Assembly: GCA_021613535.1 (NCBI GenBank)
Contig: CP075495.1
Span: forward strand, 13,764,001-13,828,000
DNA: 64,000 bases
Source: Adineta vaga
Lineage: Eukaryota; Rotifera
Reading direction: 5' to 3'
Position numbers and translations under genes: made by a program. Below are positions 51,483 to 64,000 of the stretch, piece by piece (the first letter of the stretch is position 1; each line of letters opens with the position of its first letter). The notes beneath the pieces were generated by a model. That model worked only from the letters and a program-made list of their open reading frames with translations. It was not told the DNA's origin and searched no databases.

Positions 51483-54400
51483 TTATTATTCTAGTAGTAT
51501 TTGCTGTTGTTGTTATTTTATTGTATTGTTTGTATTTGTTGGGTCAAAGAGGTAAAGTATTAACACATTAAAAATAACATAAATTAATATTTATGTTGAT
51601 AATGGTGATGTTGTTAATATCACAGAGATCACTCGTGGTTTCAATAACACAAAGAAGAAAACAAAAACAAAAATAACATTGCAAGTATGAGCCAAGTAAA
51701 ACAAATAGGAGGGTTAGCCGGTGTGTGACACAGAGATCGGTTGATTCTGCTGCTGGCTGCTGATGTTGTTGTTGTTGTTGTTGTTGATGATGATGATGAT
51801 GATGATGAGGATGATGGTGTAGACGCTTGTATGTTTTTCGTAATAATAAACAGAAGAATTACGATTTGATCGACTGTTTTTATTACTCTCTCTTTTCTCC
51901 TTTTGACAGCCTTGGACAAGCACACACAAGCGAAGATTTTTTTCTTGGTTAAACAAATATAAGTCTTTCCCGATAATCAAAAATAATATGAGAAGCGCGA
52001 AGAGACTGCTACTAGCGTATGCTTACTCATCAAGCAATTTTTTCTTTCGTCGTAATAAGAATAACAACTCCAATGATCGTTGGTTTGCTCTCGCATCGAT
52101 TTTCTTTTCTCTTTCTCTCTTTCTCTCGCTCTTTTTCTTCTCTGTTTCTTTCATTGTATTCCGTCTCCTGCCAATCGTTATTAGGATGACATTCTTTTTC
52201 TTTTTCTTTTTCTCGCTACTTCATCTTACACGAATCAGAATTTTTGACCAATCAAATCTTCTTGCTAGTCGTTCGTCGCCCAGGAGAGAAAGAATATGTA
52301 TGCGTATGTTGTTGCTGCTTTTGACAAGTCACGGCTGTTCTGCCCGAGCAAAAAAATGTGTGCACGAAAGGAAGAAAGCTTATCAAGCACTTTCGTCGTT
52401 TGCTACATGATTTATTGATAAGTCAATTAAAAGATGTACATACACATATGGCAATAAAGGAAAGATAGGTACTACGTAGAATATTTCTTCGTGTTCCTTT
52501 TCTGATCTATCAAGAGATTTCATAAAGTTTCTTGATGATTGACTAAATATGTCATTCAATTGATTGATCATTAGATCGTCCAGTTCTATAATAATCACTA
52601 AATGATAAAATATGTTTTCAATGTTATATTGATGATGTTAGACTCCCGCTGTTGCACATTGGAATATGAATTGGTAGTAATCAGGAAACAAACGAAGGCA
52701 TGACATTCCTGCTGTGTACAATCCATCAGTATTATAAAGATGAAGAGCAGAGCCAAAAAAAATCTTTTTTTTCCTTTTCTCCATCGTGTATACGAAGGTT
52801 AAAAACAGAAACGACGCAATCTGTGTACCCGTTATCATCATTTGTGCTTCATACTAATTGGAAGAATGATCCATGTGTTCTGATTGTTTTCTCTTGATTC
52901 TAACTTGAAATTTAATCCCATGTGAAATAATCATCTGGAGAAGAAACAATAATTTATAAGTTGAATCCAATCGAAAGATATTTGAAAGTTTATTTCTGGT
53001 TTTACTTTTGGTGTCATATCGAGTTAAAAAATAAAATTGATCTTTTGACACACGTAGATAATCCGTTCTTCCGGCGCCGCTTGATCAATCTCGACTTTTG
53101 CCCAATGGACACAATTAGTGTCCATGTGTATGTTTCGAATAGGATCGTCACGCGGCCATTTAAGATCAGTGACGTAGTTAAAATAATATTTGTATAAACA
53201 AATTTTCCATCGACAGCATCAGAAGGTGTTCATCTGGCTCTTTCCGAGATGATTTACACAAAAGGTTTCATTTCGTTTGTCAGCCTCAAGGCATCGAAAC
53301 TGAAGATGAAAAGATGAATAAATCAAGTGGCACGAGCCGCGCTTCTCCATTCCATCATTGATCATAAATCGCGTCTGTTAAATATCGAACAACATTAAAA
53401 TACACTTGTATTCATTAAGATTATATCTATATCTACCAGAAAAATGATTATCACCAATAAAAGACGATTCAATTACAGGCAAAGTTCATTTCTTCCTTCA
53501 TATATATATATATATATATATATCAATGGATTGGTTCGTAAGATACAAGATGAGTTCATAATTCTTGTTTCAACTGAATATCTAATTTGAAGAAGATGAA
53601 GATAAAAACTTGATCAATTGAATATTGTAAATAGTAAAACTTCATTTAGGTTCTAGTTGTGTCTTTCTGCTTCTCACACTTTCTCTTTCTGTCTGCTTCT
53701 CTTTCTTTTTACCCTAATGGGTTAGATTTTTTTTTGATCAAAGCACATATTTATACAGATTTGTAACATAAATACACATTCGTCGACGACAACGACGAGG
53801 TCTCATAGCAGCAAAAGCAACCATCAACTTTGTTATCCCAGCTTCTTTTCTTTGCTTTTCTCTCAAGCACTCAGAAGAGAGTGCAATGCATTTTCCTCCA
53901 TCCGATTTTCTTTTTTTTTCTTCTCTTATGTAGAACTACGTAGACACTCACACCATCAATATTATTCTTAGTTAGTGATAGTTGTGATTGTTTTAAAAAG
54001 AAAAATAATATGAGCGAAAAAAAAACAGTAGTAACAAAATGAGAAGAATTACTATTTCATTCATGTTCAACCAGAAATTCACATGCTCACATATATACAT
54101 ACAGGTAGGCAGAAAAAAACATCAGTATGGATCGTTTTTATCCGATTGAGTGATAGATAATTGAGCCGACAACGCCCACATATGGTAGTAGTAGTCGAGA
54201 ATTGTTAATGTTAAGAAAACAATTAATTTAGCAAGATTGTGAATGGCATCTTACACTACTACCACCTTTGATATTTCTTTCTCAAGAAGAAAGAAGAGAG
54301 AAAAAGGAAAGGAATCAAGCGTCTATATAAACATATCTCCAACGAGAAACTTATGATGATGATCACATACATATATATATATATCCTTTTAAGAAAGTGA

Positions 54401-57400
54401 ATTTTCTATTAATTGAACGTTTGAACATATGCGCTCTACAGATTGTATTGATTTTACGAATAGAAAAGTATGTGTAGAACTTTAATTTTCTTTTTCGATG
54501 AGGAGAAGAAGAAGTAGAGGAAAAAAACGAGTTCATGGCCATTATTTTCTTTTTTAATTTAAATCAGATCATCTATGGAAGCAACAAACTGTGAACTAAT
54601 GATGCCTAAAGAGAAACAATCTTGAAACAAATCAATTGACTGACAGATATCCACGCCCAATTTCGAGTATATTTTTGATTGAGTGCACATCCGGTATATG
54701 TATACATCTTACATGACGACGATGATGATGACGATTACGTATGTCTTGGATTTTCTCGTGATCTATGTGAAAATATACAGCCGGGAAGTCAGTTAGATGA
54801 AGAAGAGATCAACTGTTTTTCTATCAATGTGTCATCTTTTATGTATATAAACATCGAAAAAATGAATCAAAAGTCTTGTAGCTTGAAGACAATCTATTTT
54901 GATATCTATCGAGTGTGACAAATAGCATAGATGAAACAAAACAAGTAAATCTTTTCTTCTTCTTCTTCTTATAAGACTTAAAAAAACAAAACATGTTGAT
55001 GTGTGTGTTAATCACCAATCCTAAAGAAAGTGTTATGATTAAGAATTTCTTCATCCATTGCATCTATAGACACTTGGAAAAGAAGAAGAATACAATCGTT
55101 GTTCGCAGAATGCTCTTGACTTTTCGATTAACTATGTGCAAATGAAATGACAACAACTGTAGCAATCCAAATGTTTGCTCAATTCAGTGATGATGAAGAT
55201 GAAATTATTAATCATCAACTTTTCTTTTTTCATACAATTTCATAGCTTATGTAAGCATTGAAATGAATATTGAATGTAAATAATTCAACGATAAAGATTT
55301 TCTTTTCTTTTCATTATGATTAGATCATCGATGAGAAATCTAGGTCTTTTGTAAAACAACATGTATTAGAATAGATTATTCTCATGATTAGAGATAAATC
55401 AATCATCAATCGATGAGAACTAAATAGCAGTTGGTTCTGAAATAGTAAATTGTCTTCATTCCAACTTAATGATCATCACAACTGTTTGATTGATGAGAAA
55501 AAATTACATATCATTATCATTTTTTCATAGTTTTTGACAATAGAAATGAGACAGAATAATTTGTTCATAGTTTTTTTCCAACTGTTTCTCACATCAAATT
55601 GATCGGTTATAGACTAGGTACTAGTTTTAATGGCTGTTGATTTAAGGCAACAGCCGATCAACCCTCGGGTATTGCACGTATGCATTCATACATCTCTCTT
55701 TTTCTATGCATATCTTTAGAAATAGGTATGTATAGAGTTGAGTGCTCGTTTGGTCGCTCTCATAATGCACTATTCTCAATAGTGACAATTCATTCTTTAG
55801 CTTCAGATTGTTTGTGAAGAACTTGAAAATGAAAGAACAAAAGTTCCACACTTCTCACAATGATGAAATCTCAAAAAAGAACAACATTAATTCCCATTCG
55901 TTCTTTCATAGGGATTGATAAAGCTAAGTAAAGAAATATTTCCTCGACAAGAAATTGGTTAAGGCGGAGAAGTTGTCAGAGAGCGAGAGGAAGAAATGCA
56001 ATGTTTGTTTAACTTGTTCCATTAACATGTCTCGGGACCGTAGAAAGTACCAAACGTATTGATTCGATGAACAGGAAAATTGGGTGGGCTAATTTGAATA
56101 AACATACGCTAGGAAAGATAAGTGCAAGCATACACCGTGTCTTTATGCCTCAAGCCAATCATCAAACTCATCAATTGAATAATATTGGCCAAGAAAAAGG
56201 AAAGAAATAAAGCAAAATTCTTTGCTTTAGTCAAGCGAAAAAAAATAACTAATTTCTTTTTCTTTCATTGTAAATTGAGAAAATTTTCATTTTCTTTTCG
56301 TGATGTTATTTTAAGATATTATAAACGTCTGCTGATGTTGCTGATCATTCCCACATCGATACTCATATTTTTGTGTATATTGCAACCAACGATAAACTTG
56401 TTTACTGTTCTTCCTTTCTCTCTCTCTCTCTCTCTCTCTTTCTAAACATCATGATCATGATCATCAATATGTTCGCTTTCTCCACAGGGATTTATGTTCA
56501 TCATGCGGAAGATACTCATTGGTTCATTACGAGTCAAGACGTTTTGTTTTTAATTCGAACCAGAAGGGTACAATAATGTAAAAGATAAAATTACGATAAT
56601 TAAGTTTCGCGATAAATTAGAACGACATTGAGAAAAATTTTCCTCGTGTTTCTTATCTAATCACAATGGAGAGCAAAAGAAAAACGAAAGTTTTAATTGT
56701 TAATTAAATAGATTACTCAATTTGATTTATCTCTATAAATGATCATCTATCGTAAAACGAAATATTTCAGATATGAAATCGATGGAATTTTTAATGAAGA
56801 CCAATATAAACTTAACCATATACTTTTTTGATTTTCTCGAATAGATTCAATTCAATTGGTATATATATATATAAATACATACACGATGCAAGAATTTTTA
56901 TTATAATTGAAAATAAAACTTTGCAGATGTGCATTGGATAGGTTTTTTTCTATTGTTTTATCTATTTAATTTACCCAATAGCATATCCGTTCAATACGTT
57001 TGATCATTTCACTACGAATGATGATGATGTGTGGCATCATTCATAATGTATGCTAGTGGCGATAAGGTGTCGAGTGCGTTAATCGGCATGCTGTGCTTTT
57101 GATCCTGCTGGTATTGACCAGTTTGCTTACTTATCTTGTTCGTCTTCTTCATCGAAAAGTGATCAAGTTACATGCGCTATGCACAGTATGGAACTTTCGT
57201 CTTTTTTTTCTCTCAACACCTTGACTTCAGCTTAATATAGTCGATGATCAGTCGCTTATTTTCTCAGCTGTACTCCTGCTGGTCGATCAAACGCATCTTC
57301 TGTCTCTCTCACTCTGTTCGTCTTAAAAAACGGTCATTATCATCTAAAATGACACAAAGAAGAAAATAGAGCACTCGTATCATCATCATCCTCATCCTCA

Positions 57401-58142
57401 TTTCCCAAGGTGCAGATAGAAATGACCTTTCATCATCTAGACTACATCAAAATGTCAATTGTAACGAACAAGAACGACAAATAGAGAAAGATGAAAGACA
57501 GACTTTTATCTGTCGATCAAAACAAATAATTCAATCTTTATAGATGATTTTCATGCTGGTAAATGAATTACTAATACCAATCGACGATGATTTCTTTGTT
57601 GTTCAAATGAAATATTTTTCTTCAATTATTTTTCAATAAACCATATCTTGTCTTATTATGTTATTAAAAGAATGGAGGATCATTTATAGATACATGTATA
57701 ACTTTATTAAAGTAATTGATAAGATAGATGATTGTGTTCACAAAATTTGTTCGATGAATGAAACAAAAAGAAGAATGGAATATGAAAAGCAAGTCGAAGA
57801 ATCGATTAACTGAAATTTGTTAATCAGAAAAAACCACGACGACAAGTGAAAAAAACAGAAACATTGGAAGAGTTTGATAAGTAGATTCCATTCAATTTCC
57901 ATTCAGCTTCCTAAGTAGAAGAAGAAAAAAACACAAAAACAACTTAGAGAAAAATTTTTTTTTTGTGTAAATTAAGCAACGTTATTTTGAAATATGTAAA
58001 TAGCTTTCAAGTACACATGCAAAAGATATGACAAATATTTTGGATTCTTGAATATTTGTTAACAAAATTCACGATTAAATAGAATAGTTAAAGAGAAAAA
58101 AAATACCAGGAAGAAAAGCATAGCTTGTTATTTCGAGCTTAT
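51483..58142. other. 6.7 kb gene-free region upstream of FoxC
   Basis: The largest interval without genes in the window. Open frames such as 51988-52410 are low-complexity (Phe/Leu/Ser runs from pyrimidine tracts) and lack introns or homology signals, so I leave them out. Simple repeats are GATGAT/GTTGTT blocks at 51765-51815, (AT)n at about 53500-53522 and (CT)n at 56417-56439. It is bounded by FoxC and PDCD6, both on the minus strand, so it contains the FoxC promoter and probably enhancers, plus the PDCD6 3' UTR. Confidence 0.55.
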
Positions 58143-59468
<1,326 letters not shown>

Positions 59469-60138
59469 AATTTCAAAAATATTTTATCAAATAAATGAGA
59501 TTATGTTCTTAATAGTCAATCGATCAATATCTAAAATGAAACGCAAATCATTTGTTTATATTTATTTATAAAAGACCTGTGATGTCACAAATGCACAATA
59601 CATCTCGATTCTATTTGTATTTTTCTGTCGAGTGATTCTTTCTTTTCGTTTCTTTCTCTTACATGTTAATCGATGGTAAAATGACGAATAAGATAAAAGG
59701 CGTAGCTACTGATGAATAACTACATTCGAAATCCTCCTTTTACTTCTTTCATGTCATATAGGCAAAGGTAAACAGAGAACGAATGTAATCGAAATAATAC
59801 GTTGTTTCTGCGATCATGACGTGAAATATCAAAATACTGTCACAGTTACTTCAATGTCTATGAAGAAAAAACCAATTCGAGAATGAAACATAATTGAGGT
59901 AAAAACGTTTCTTCTCAATAATTCGTCTGTTTTTTATACTTTCTTTCGAAGATGAAGAACAAGAAAAACTCATAAACTTCTCCTTTTTCTTTCGTTCTTT
60001 ATGTTAAGATTTACTGTAACATAGGTAAATATCAAATTTCATTTTTAACACAAATTTATGATTAAGAATCTTCCTATATTTATGTATTAAAAAAATATAT
60101 TCTATATACAAAAAAACTGAATGTTTTTTTTTCTTCTT
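59469..60138. other. Intergenic region between PDCD6 and METTL3
   Basis: 670 bp, AT-rich. PDCD6 is transcribed away from it and METTL3 toward it, so it holds the PDCD6 promoter and METTL3 3' UTR. No other feature seen. Confidence 0.5.
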
Positions 60139-62091
60139 CTATTTCGAATTCATTTGATGATTATTCATGGATGTTTTCATTTCTTGTTGTTGTTGGCAAT
60201 GTTGATTAGTTGAAGTCATTGAATATCCATTCGGATATCTTTGTCGAAATCTTCGAACAACATCTGGTTCACTTAAACGAACACCGTCTAATTGATTTCC
60301 TAATGTAATCCAATTTGGTTGTACATTATGTGGTCGTCCAAATAATTCAACTTTACGTGTTCGAGGTGATAGACGTTCGATCATACCATAGATTTCATCG
60401 GGTTTGCGAGATGTAGCACGTACTTCAGCAACGATAATATCACAATCCAAACCACGATTGATACCAGCTGTTGAACCTTTGACACCAACAAGACAATGTT
60501 CTTTACCATGATTAAGCCAATGACCCGTTCGACCAGTACGTATAATCCGTTGTAATTGATTAGTTTTCACCCAAATCACTTCATCACATCGTTGATAACC
60601 CCAAATACGTAAACATTCACGACCTAGATAAAATTTAATAATACAATACTAACTAAACACAATAAATTTCATTACCTAATTCCATAGCACGACCAGTAAC
60701 CTAGAAAAAAAAGTAAATAAAAGAATATTATTTTCTAAATAGTTTCTTTATTCTTATTAAATAATTTACCCATAGAAATAAATAACCTTCGTCTTGTAAT
60801 GAAGGTATATCTAGTTTTCTCATTTCTTCATCTGCCATCGTTCCATATGGTAATTCCATATGAATATCCCAAGGTGGATCAGCCATAATAACAGAAAATT
60901 TGCCAAGTACAGACATATCAAATTGACGTAAATCACATTGAACCCACTGTGGTGGTAACGAACCTGGACTAATTCGTTCAACAATCGGTAAATGACGATT
61001 GGGTTTATTAATACTATTCGATGGTGGAACAAAATTTGTTTTATCAATTTCATAATGAACATATTTACAAACATCCTAGATAAGGAAAATAAGAAATAAA
61101 ATGAAAATTCTTTTTCTTTTTCTCTTACTGTATGAAAACAAGTATTAAGAAATGAACAATCACCAAGTGAATCTTCTGTATGAGATTTAATTAAACGTCT
61201 AAAATGTATCTTTCCACATGTATTTGAATTTCGTCCATTTTTTCGATAATGATATGAAGAACGTTTCGTTGATTCATTGATGCTAGTGGAATTATCTCGT
61301 TTTCTTTTTCTTCTCAATGATGATTCATCATCCGTGAGTTTTTGTTCATTATCAGATGATGTTGATAATGAACGAGAATGTCGATGTGAATGTGGATTTA
61401 ATAATGGACATTCATCACGTGTTGTATATTGACAATATTCTTGTATGGCATCATCTGTTTGAAAACGGCGTGCAAGCATTTTTTCCATTGCTGTTTGTCG
61501 ATAAAGTAATCGATCCATTTCAACATTAAAACTTTCTCGTTCTGATTCACGTACAGTTAAATGTGAAAGTAATTGAACAAGTTGACGAGGTGTTCGATCA
61601 CGTGATGATGTGCCAAAACGTGTTGGAATATCCATCCATGATGGAAGAGAATATTTCGATGAATTCGAAGAAGATTTCGATACAATTGAATTTGATGGTA
61701 AATCAGTATAGTTAAGAGGTAGAACAGTTTTACCATCGATATCAAGTTTTATTTTAAGATGTTGTAATGATTTAATAATTTGTTCGTCTTCTTTGGATAA
61801 TATTTGACCAAGATTCGTAATTGAGATCGGTGCATGTTTGATAATATAATCGATGAGTAAACGTTCAAACTGTGAATCATCATGAGCATCTGATGATGAT
61901 GATGATGATGATTTTTGTTGTTCTTGTTCTACAGGATGAATATCATCTGCATTTGTTTGACATGCTATAACAGCTGATGTAATTAAATCAGAAATATTTC
62001 GTTGTTTATCGAGCCATTTTTGTTTAAATGTTGTATGACGTCTATTAAGATCGTCAATTTCATTCTGTAAAGACGATATTGACAAAGTCAT
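60139..62091 (-). CDS. METTL3: N6-adenosine mRNA methyltransferase catalytic subunit METTL3
   Basis: SAM-dependent m6A writer, active as a heterodimer with METTL14 in the nucleus. 592 residues in four in-phase exons (61129-62091, 60770-61075, a 25-nt exon 60676-60700, and 60139-60623). N-terminal coiled-coil-like segment [19 protein letters not shown]. Zinc fingers: [26 protein letters not shown] and CKYVHYEID. The catalytic domain carries [18 protein letters not shown] with the DPPW active site, [15 protein letters not shown], the block [20 protein letters not shown], and [19 protein letters not shown]. The first zinc finger contains a Ser/Arg/Lys-rich insertion of about 50 residues. The start is taken at ATG 62091 (MTLSISSLQ); an in-frame ATG upstream at 62148 would add an unlikely hydrophobic leader. 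Confidence 0.95.
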
Positions 62092-62679
62092 GATATATTT
62101 TATGAGATTTGCATGATAAGAAACGATTGAATCAATAAATAACAACACTTATGATCATAAAGCGTTTATTAAAATTAAAAGAGATAGTTTCAACTTATTG
62201 AATGAAGCCATTATGATATGTAAAAAATTAAACTCTACGAATACATGATATTTTCATTGGATGAATGAACCGACGACCACTGCCCTCTGGTGTAATGTTC
62301 TTTGAGAAGAGACGAATGAGTATTTTGTCATTATATAAATATCGGATATTAGAACAATAAGAAAAGAGAAAAAGACTTACAATTCATCATAAAGTTAAGA
62401 CGTGTTTGTTGTCGTTACGTTCGATATTCGAATATATTGAAATAGTAAAAAATAATACATTTGATTGATGATATCAATGTATCTACAAATCACTATGTTG
62501 ATACTTCTAAGATACATATTCAAAACGATTGTTAAAATCTCCTATCACTGTTGATTATGCTATCAGTATGATTTCATCCGTTTTTGTTTTTCAATTATCA
62601 GACATATATTTTGAATCAACAGCTTTATTACATTGAAACTCTTACATTTTTATATCTTTTATCAGTTGAGAGAAAAAAA
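62092..62679. other. Intergenic region between METTL3 and CTF8
   Basis: 588 bp of AT-rich DNA on the same-strand boundary between CTF8 (upstream) and METTL3 (downstream). I see no coding candidate or repeat. A METTL3 promoter is expected here. Confidence 0.45.
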
Positions 62680-63207
62680 CTACATGTTCAGATTTTTCTT
62701 CGCTGTATATTGCACAATTGGTTTCGATCGTTTATGAAAGAGTAATTTTCGTTTAATAATACATTCAACTTGATAACTTGTACTATTTGTACTATTTGCT
62801 GGTTGTTTACGCATTACTAATAAAGGTTTTTCCAATTCAACCATTTTCCCATCAAGAACATGTTGTCCAATGACGCATACAGGCATATCCTAAACAAAAC
62901 CAATGTTTTTTCTTACTTTTAGTCGAGTTTCAATTATATTTACATTTTGTGTAAAAAATAAAAAGCCCAGACGTTCACCAGACAAAGTTTGTTTTTCCGC
63001 AGCATATTCCTAGATATGATGACAATACTCAATTCTTGATTGAAGAATAAAAATAGATAAGAAAGGAAGATGGACTTACTAAATTGCCTTGTAATTCCAC
63101 TAGAATTAATTCGGATGAATTTTCTCCTCTTTTAATCGAAAAAATCAACTTGTCAACGAATGAAAAACAATTGAATTTACTCACTGTTCGATTAATATTT
63201 GCACCAT
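62680..63207 (-). CDS. CTF8: Chromosome transmission fidelity protein 8
   Basis: Small subunit of the CTF18-DCC1-CTF8 clamp loader, needed for PCNA loading and sister-chromatid cohesion. 115 residues in four in-phase exons (63185-63207, 63080-63128, 62944-63009, 62680-62889). Family marks are MVQILIEQ at the start, ELILVELQGNL, the segment LGFLFFTQNDMPVCVIGQH and VLDGKMVELEKPLLVM, then IIKRKLLFHKRSKPIV near the end. The length is close to animal CTF8 (about 120). The ATG lies 2 nt after an acceptor-like TTTTTAG, and the stop of the next gene upstream on the same strand is only 215 bp away. Three of its four exons are under 70 nt, so automated prediction could miss them. Confidence 0.9.
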
Positions 63208-63422
63208 ATCTAAAAATTGATTATTCAAATTTCTTCTTAGACAAAACAAAATTATAGTTTTATTTTATTCCGGAAAAGGGGATATTTACACATTCAAATT
63301 ATTTGTGTTGAGAACAGAACAGCACAAACAGAAAATATACAGACACACACACACGTACATGAAAATTAGAGACAAACATCTGATTATTGCCATATATTTA
63401 TATAGAAAATGAACGATAAAAT

Positions 63423-64000
63423 TCATGTTTTTCGACGTTTACTTGAACGTAATGATGAATTATCAAGAGACGATCGTTTTCGATTGTCAAGTTTGATTGT
63501 AACAAGAGATGATTTTGTTGTATTCATTTTTCCAAGTTCATTATATAAACTAGGATCAGGTCTCATACGAATTGTCAATTTAGGTATAATTCTTCGTTGA
63601 GAGTTTTCATTTTGATTTTCATTCTTATTCATAATATTATCAGTATTTTCACTATCAGTTCTTGATGATAATGAACTGAAAGAAGATGTACTCGAATGAC
63701 GAAGTGAACGAATAGTTGGTCGCCAGATAAGAAAATTTGGATTATTAGAATGAATAGTTGTTGTTAATGAAGCTGATGAAGATGAATATTGTGAAATAGT
63801 TCGTTGGCGGCCACTAGCATATGTTCGGGAAGATGATGATGATGATGATGATGATGATGTAGATAAAGCAGGTGAAAGCAAACGAGATGAACGAGAAGGA
63901 TGTGTAGTTGTCTAATCGGAAGAATCAAAGTTATATGATACAAGATGAATTTTGACTTTACCTGTGAATGAGTCATATGTGATGTTGCTCTTGTTGTTTG
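63423..64000 (-). CDS. 3' part of an unrecognised basic, Ser-rich gene (truncated by window)
   Basis: Two exons are visible: the last, 63423-63911, and part of the previous one, 63962-64000, joined in phase 0. The visible 175 or so residues are mostly low-complexity: a 14-residue serine run at about 63825-63866, then RTYASGRQRTISQY and SLRHSSTSSFSSLSSR. A more conserved-looking core is RRIIPKLTIRMRPDPSLYNEL. The C-terminus is very basic (SSLRSSKRRKT), suggesting a nuclear protein. I do not recognise the family from this part. The 5' end is outside the window. Confidence 0.65.

Noticed and set aside
51988-52410. 140-codon plus-strand frame beginning MRSAKRLLLAYAYSS
   Set aside because: It consists largely of Phe/Ser/Leu runs from CT-rich DNA. 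It looks like a hydrophobic protein but is explained by base composition.

Overview
This is an animal nuclear contig. It is AT-rich, most introns are about 45-70 nt with GT..AG ends, and the gene set is plainly metazoan: POU6F, FoxC, ESRP/fusilli, a tandem-C2 protein, a type II membrane serine protease, METTL3, CMTR1, PDCD6 and CSN1. The compactness, the splice acceptors lying almost flush with many start codons (expected where mRNAs receive a trans-spliced leader) and an ARM-TIR-SAM-like protein fit a bdelloid rotifer best. That taxonomic call is an inference. No rRNA, confident tRNA, CRISPR or virus was seen.

Layout. 1-899: no gene recognised. 900-2491 (-): POU6F-type homeobox gene, followed by 2.8 kb of upstream DNA. 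5267-8171 (-): EGF/trypsin-like membrane protease. 9247-14949 (+): tandem-C2 synaptotagmin-like gene with two alternative first exons. 15347-19060 (-): IGHMBP2-type helicase with a one-base lesion in its helicase core. 19172-21157 (-): ANGEL-type nuclease. 21972-24506 (+): ARM-TIR-SAM-like gene. 24941-25762 (+): intronless alpha/beta hydrolase. 25804-27487 (+): CSN1. 27735-31798 (+): CMTR1. 32233-33151 (-): FRG1. 33272-35635 (-): FARSA. 36172-37456 (+): FBXL4-like discoidin domain joined to BTB. 37663-38827 (+): unrecognised gene with an unresolved reading frame. 39006-39644 (-): small membrane protein. 40843-46954 (-): ESRP/fusilli. 49734-51482 (-): FoxC, with 6.7 kb of gene-free upstream DNA. 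58143-59468 (-): PDCD6/ALG-2 with a mariner-type foldback element in an intron. 60139-62091 (-): METTL3. 62680-63207 (-): CTF8. 63423-64000 (-): 3' part of an unrecognised basic/serine-rich gene.

How the genes relate. Housekeeping RNA and protein genes (hydrolase, CSN1, CMTR1; ANGEL, IGHMBP2; FARSA, FRG1; the partial gene, CTF8) form tight same-strand clusters with 41-247 bp between stop and next ATG. In each cluster the downstream gene has an AG acceptor 0-12 nt before its ATG, as expected of trans-spliced operon-like units. Developmental regulators (POU6F, ESRP, FoxC) instead sit in large non-coding territories. Two mRNA methyltransferases (CMTR1 for cap 2'-O, METTL3 for m6A) occur in the window but are not adjacent.

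Exon coordinates come from reading frame, splice sites and family conservation. For every complete gene except IGHMBP2 and the 37.7-38.8 kb gene, the exon lengths sum to a multiple of three. UTRs and expression cannot be seen.
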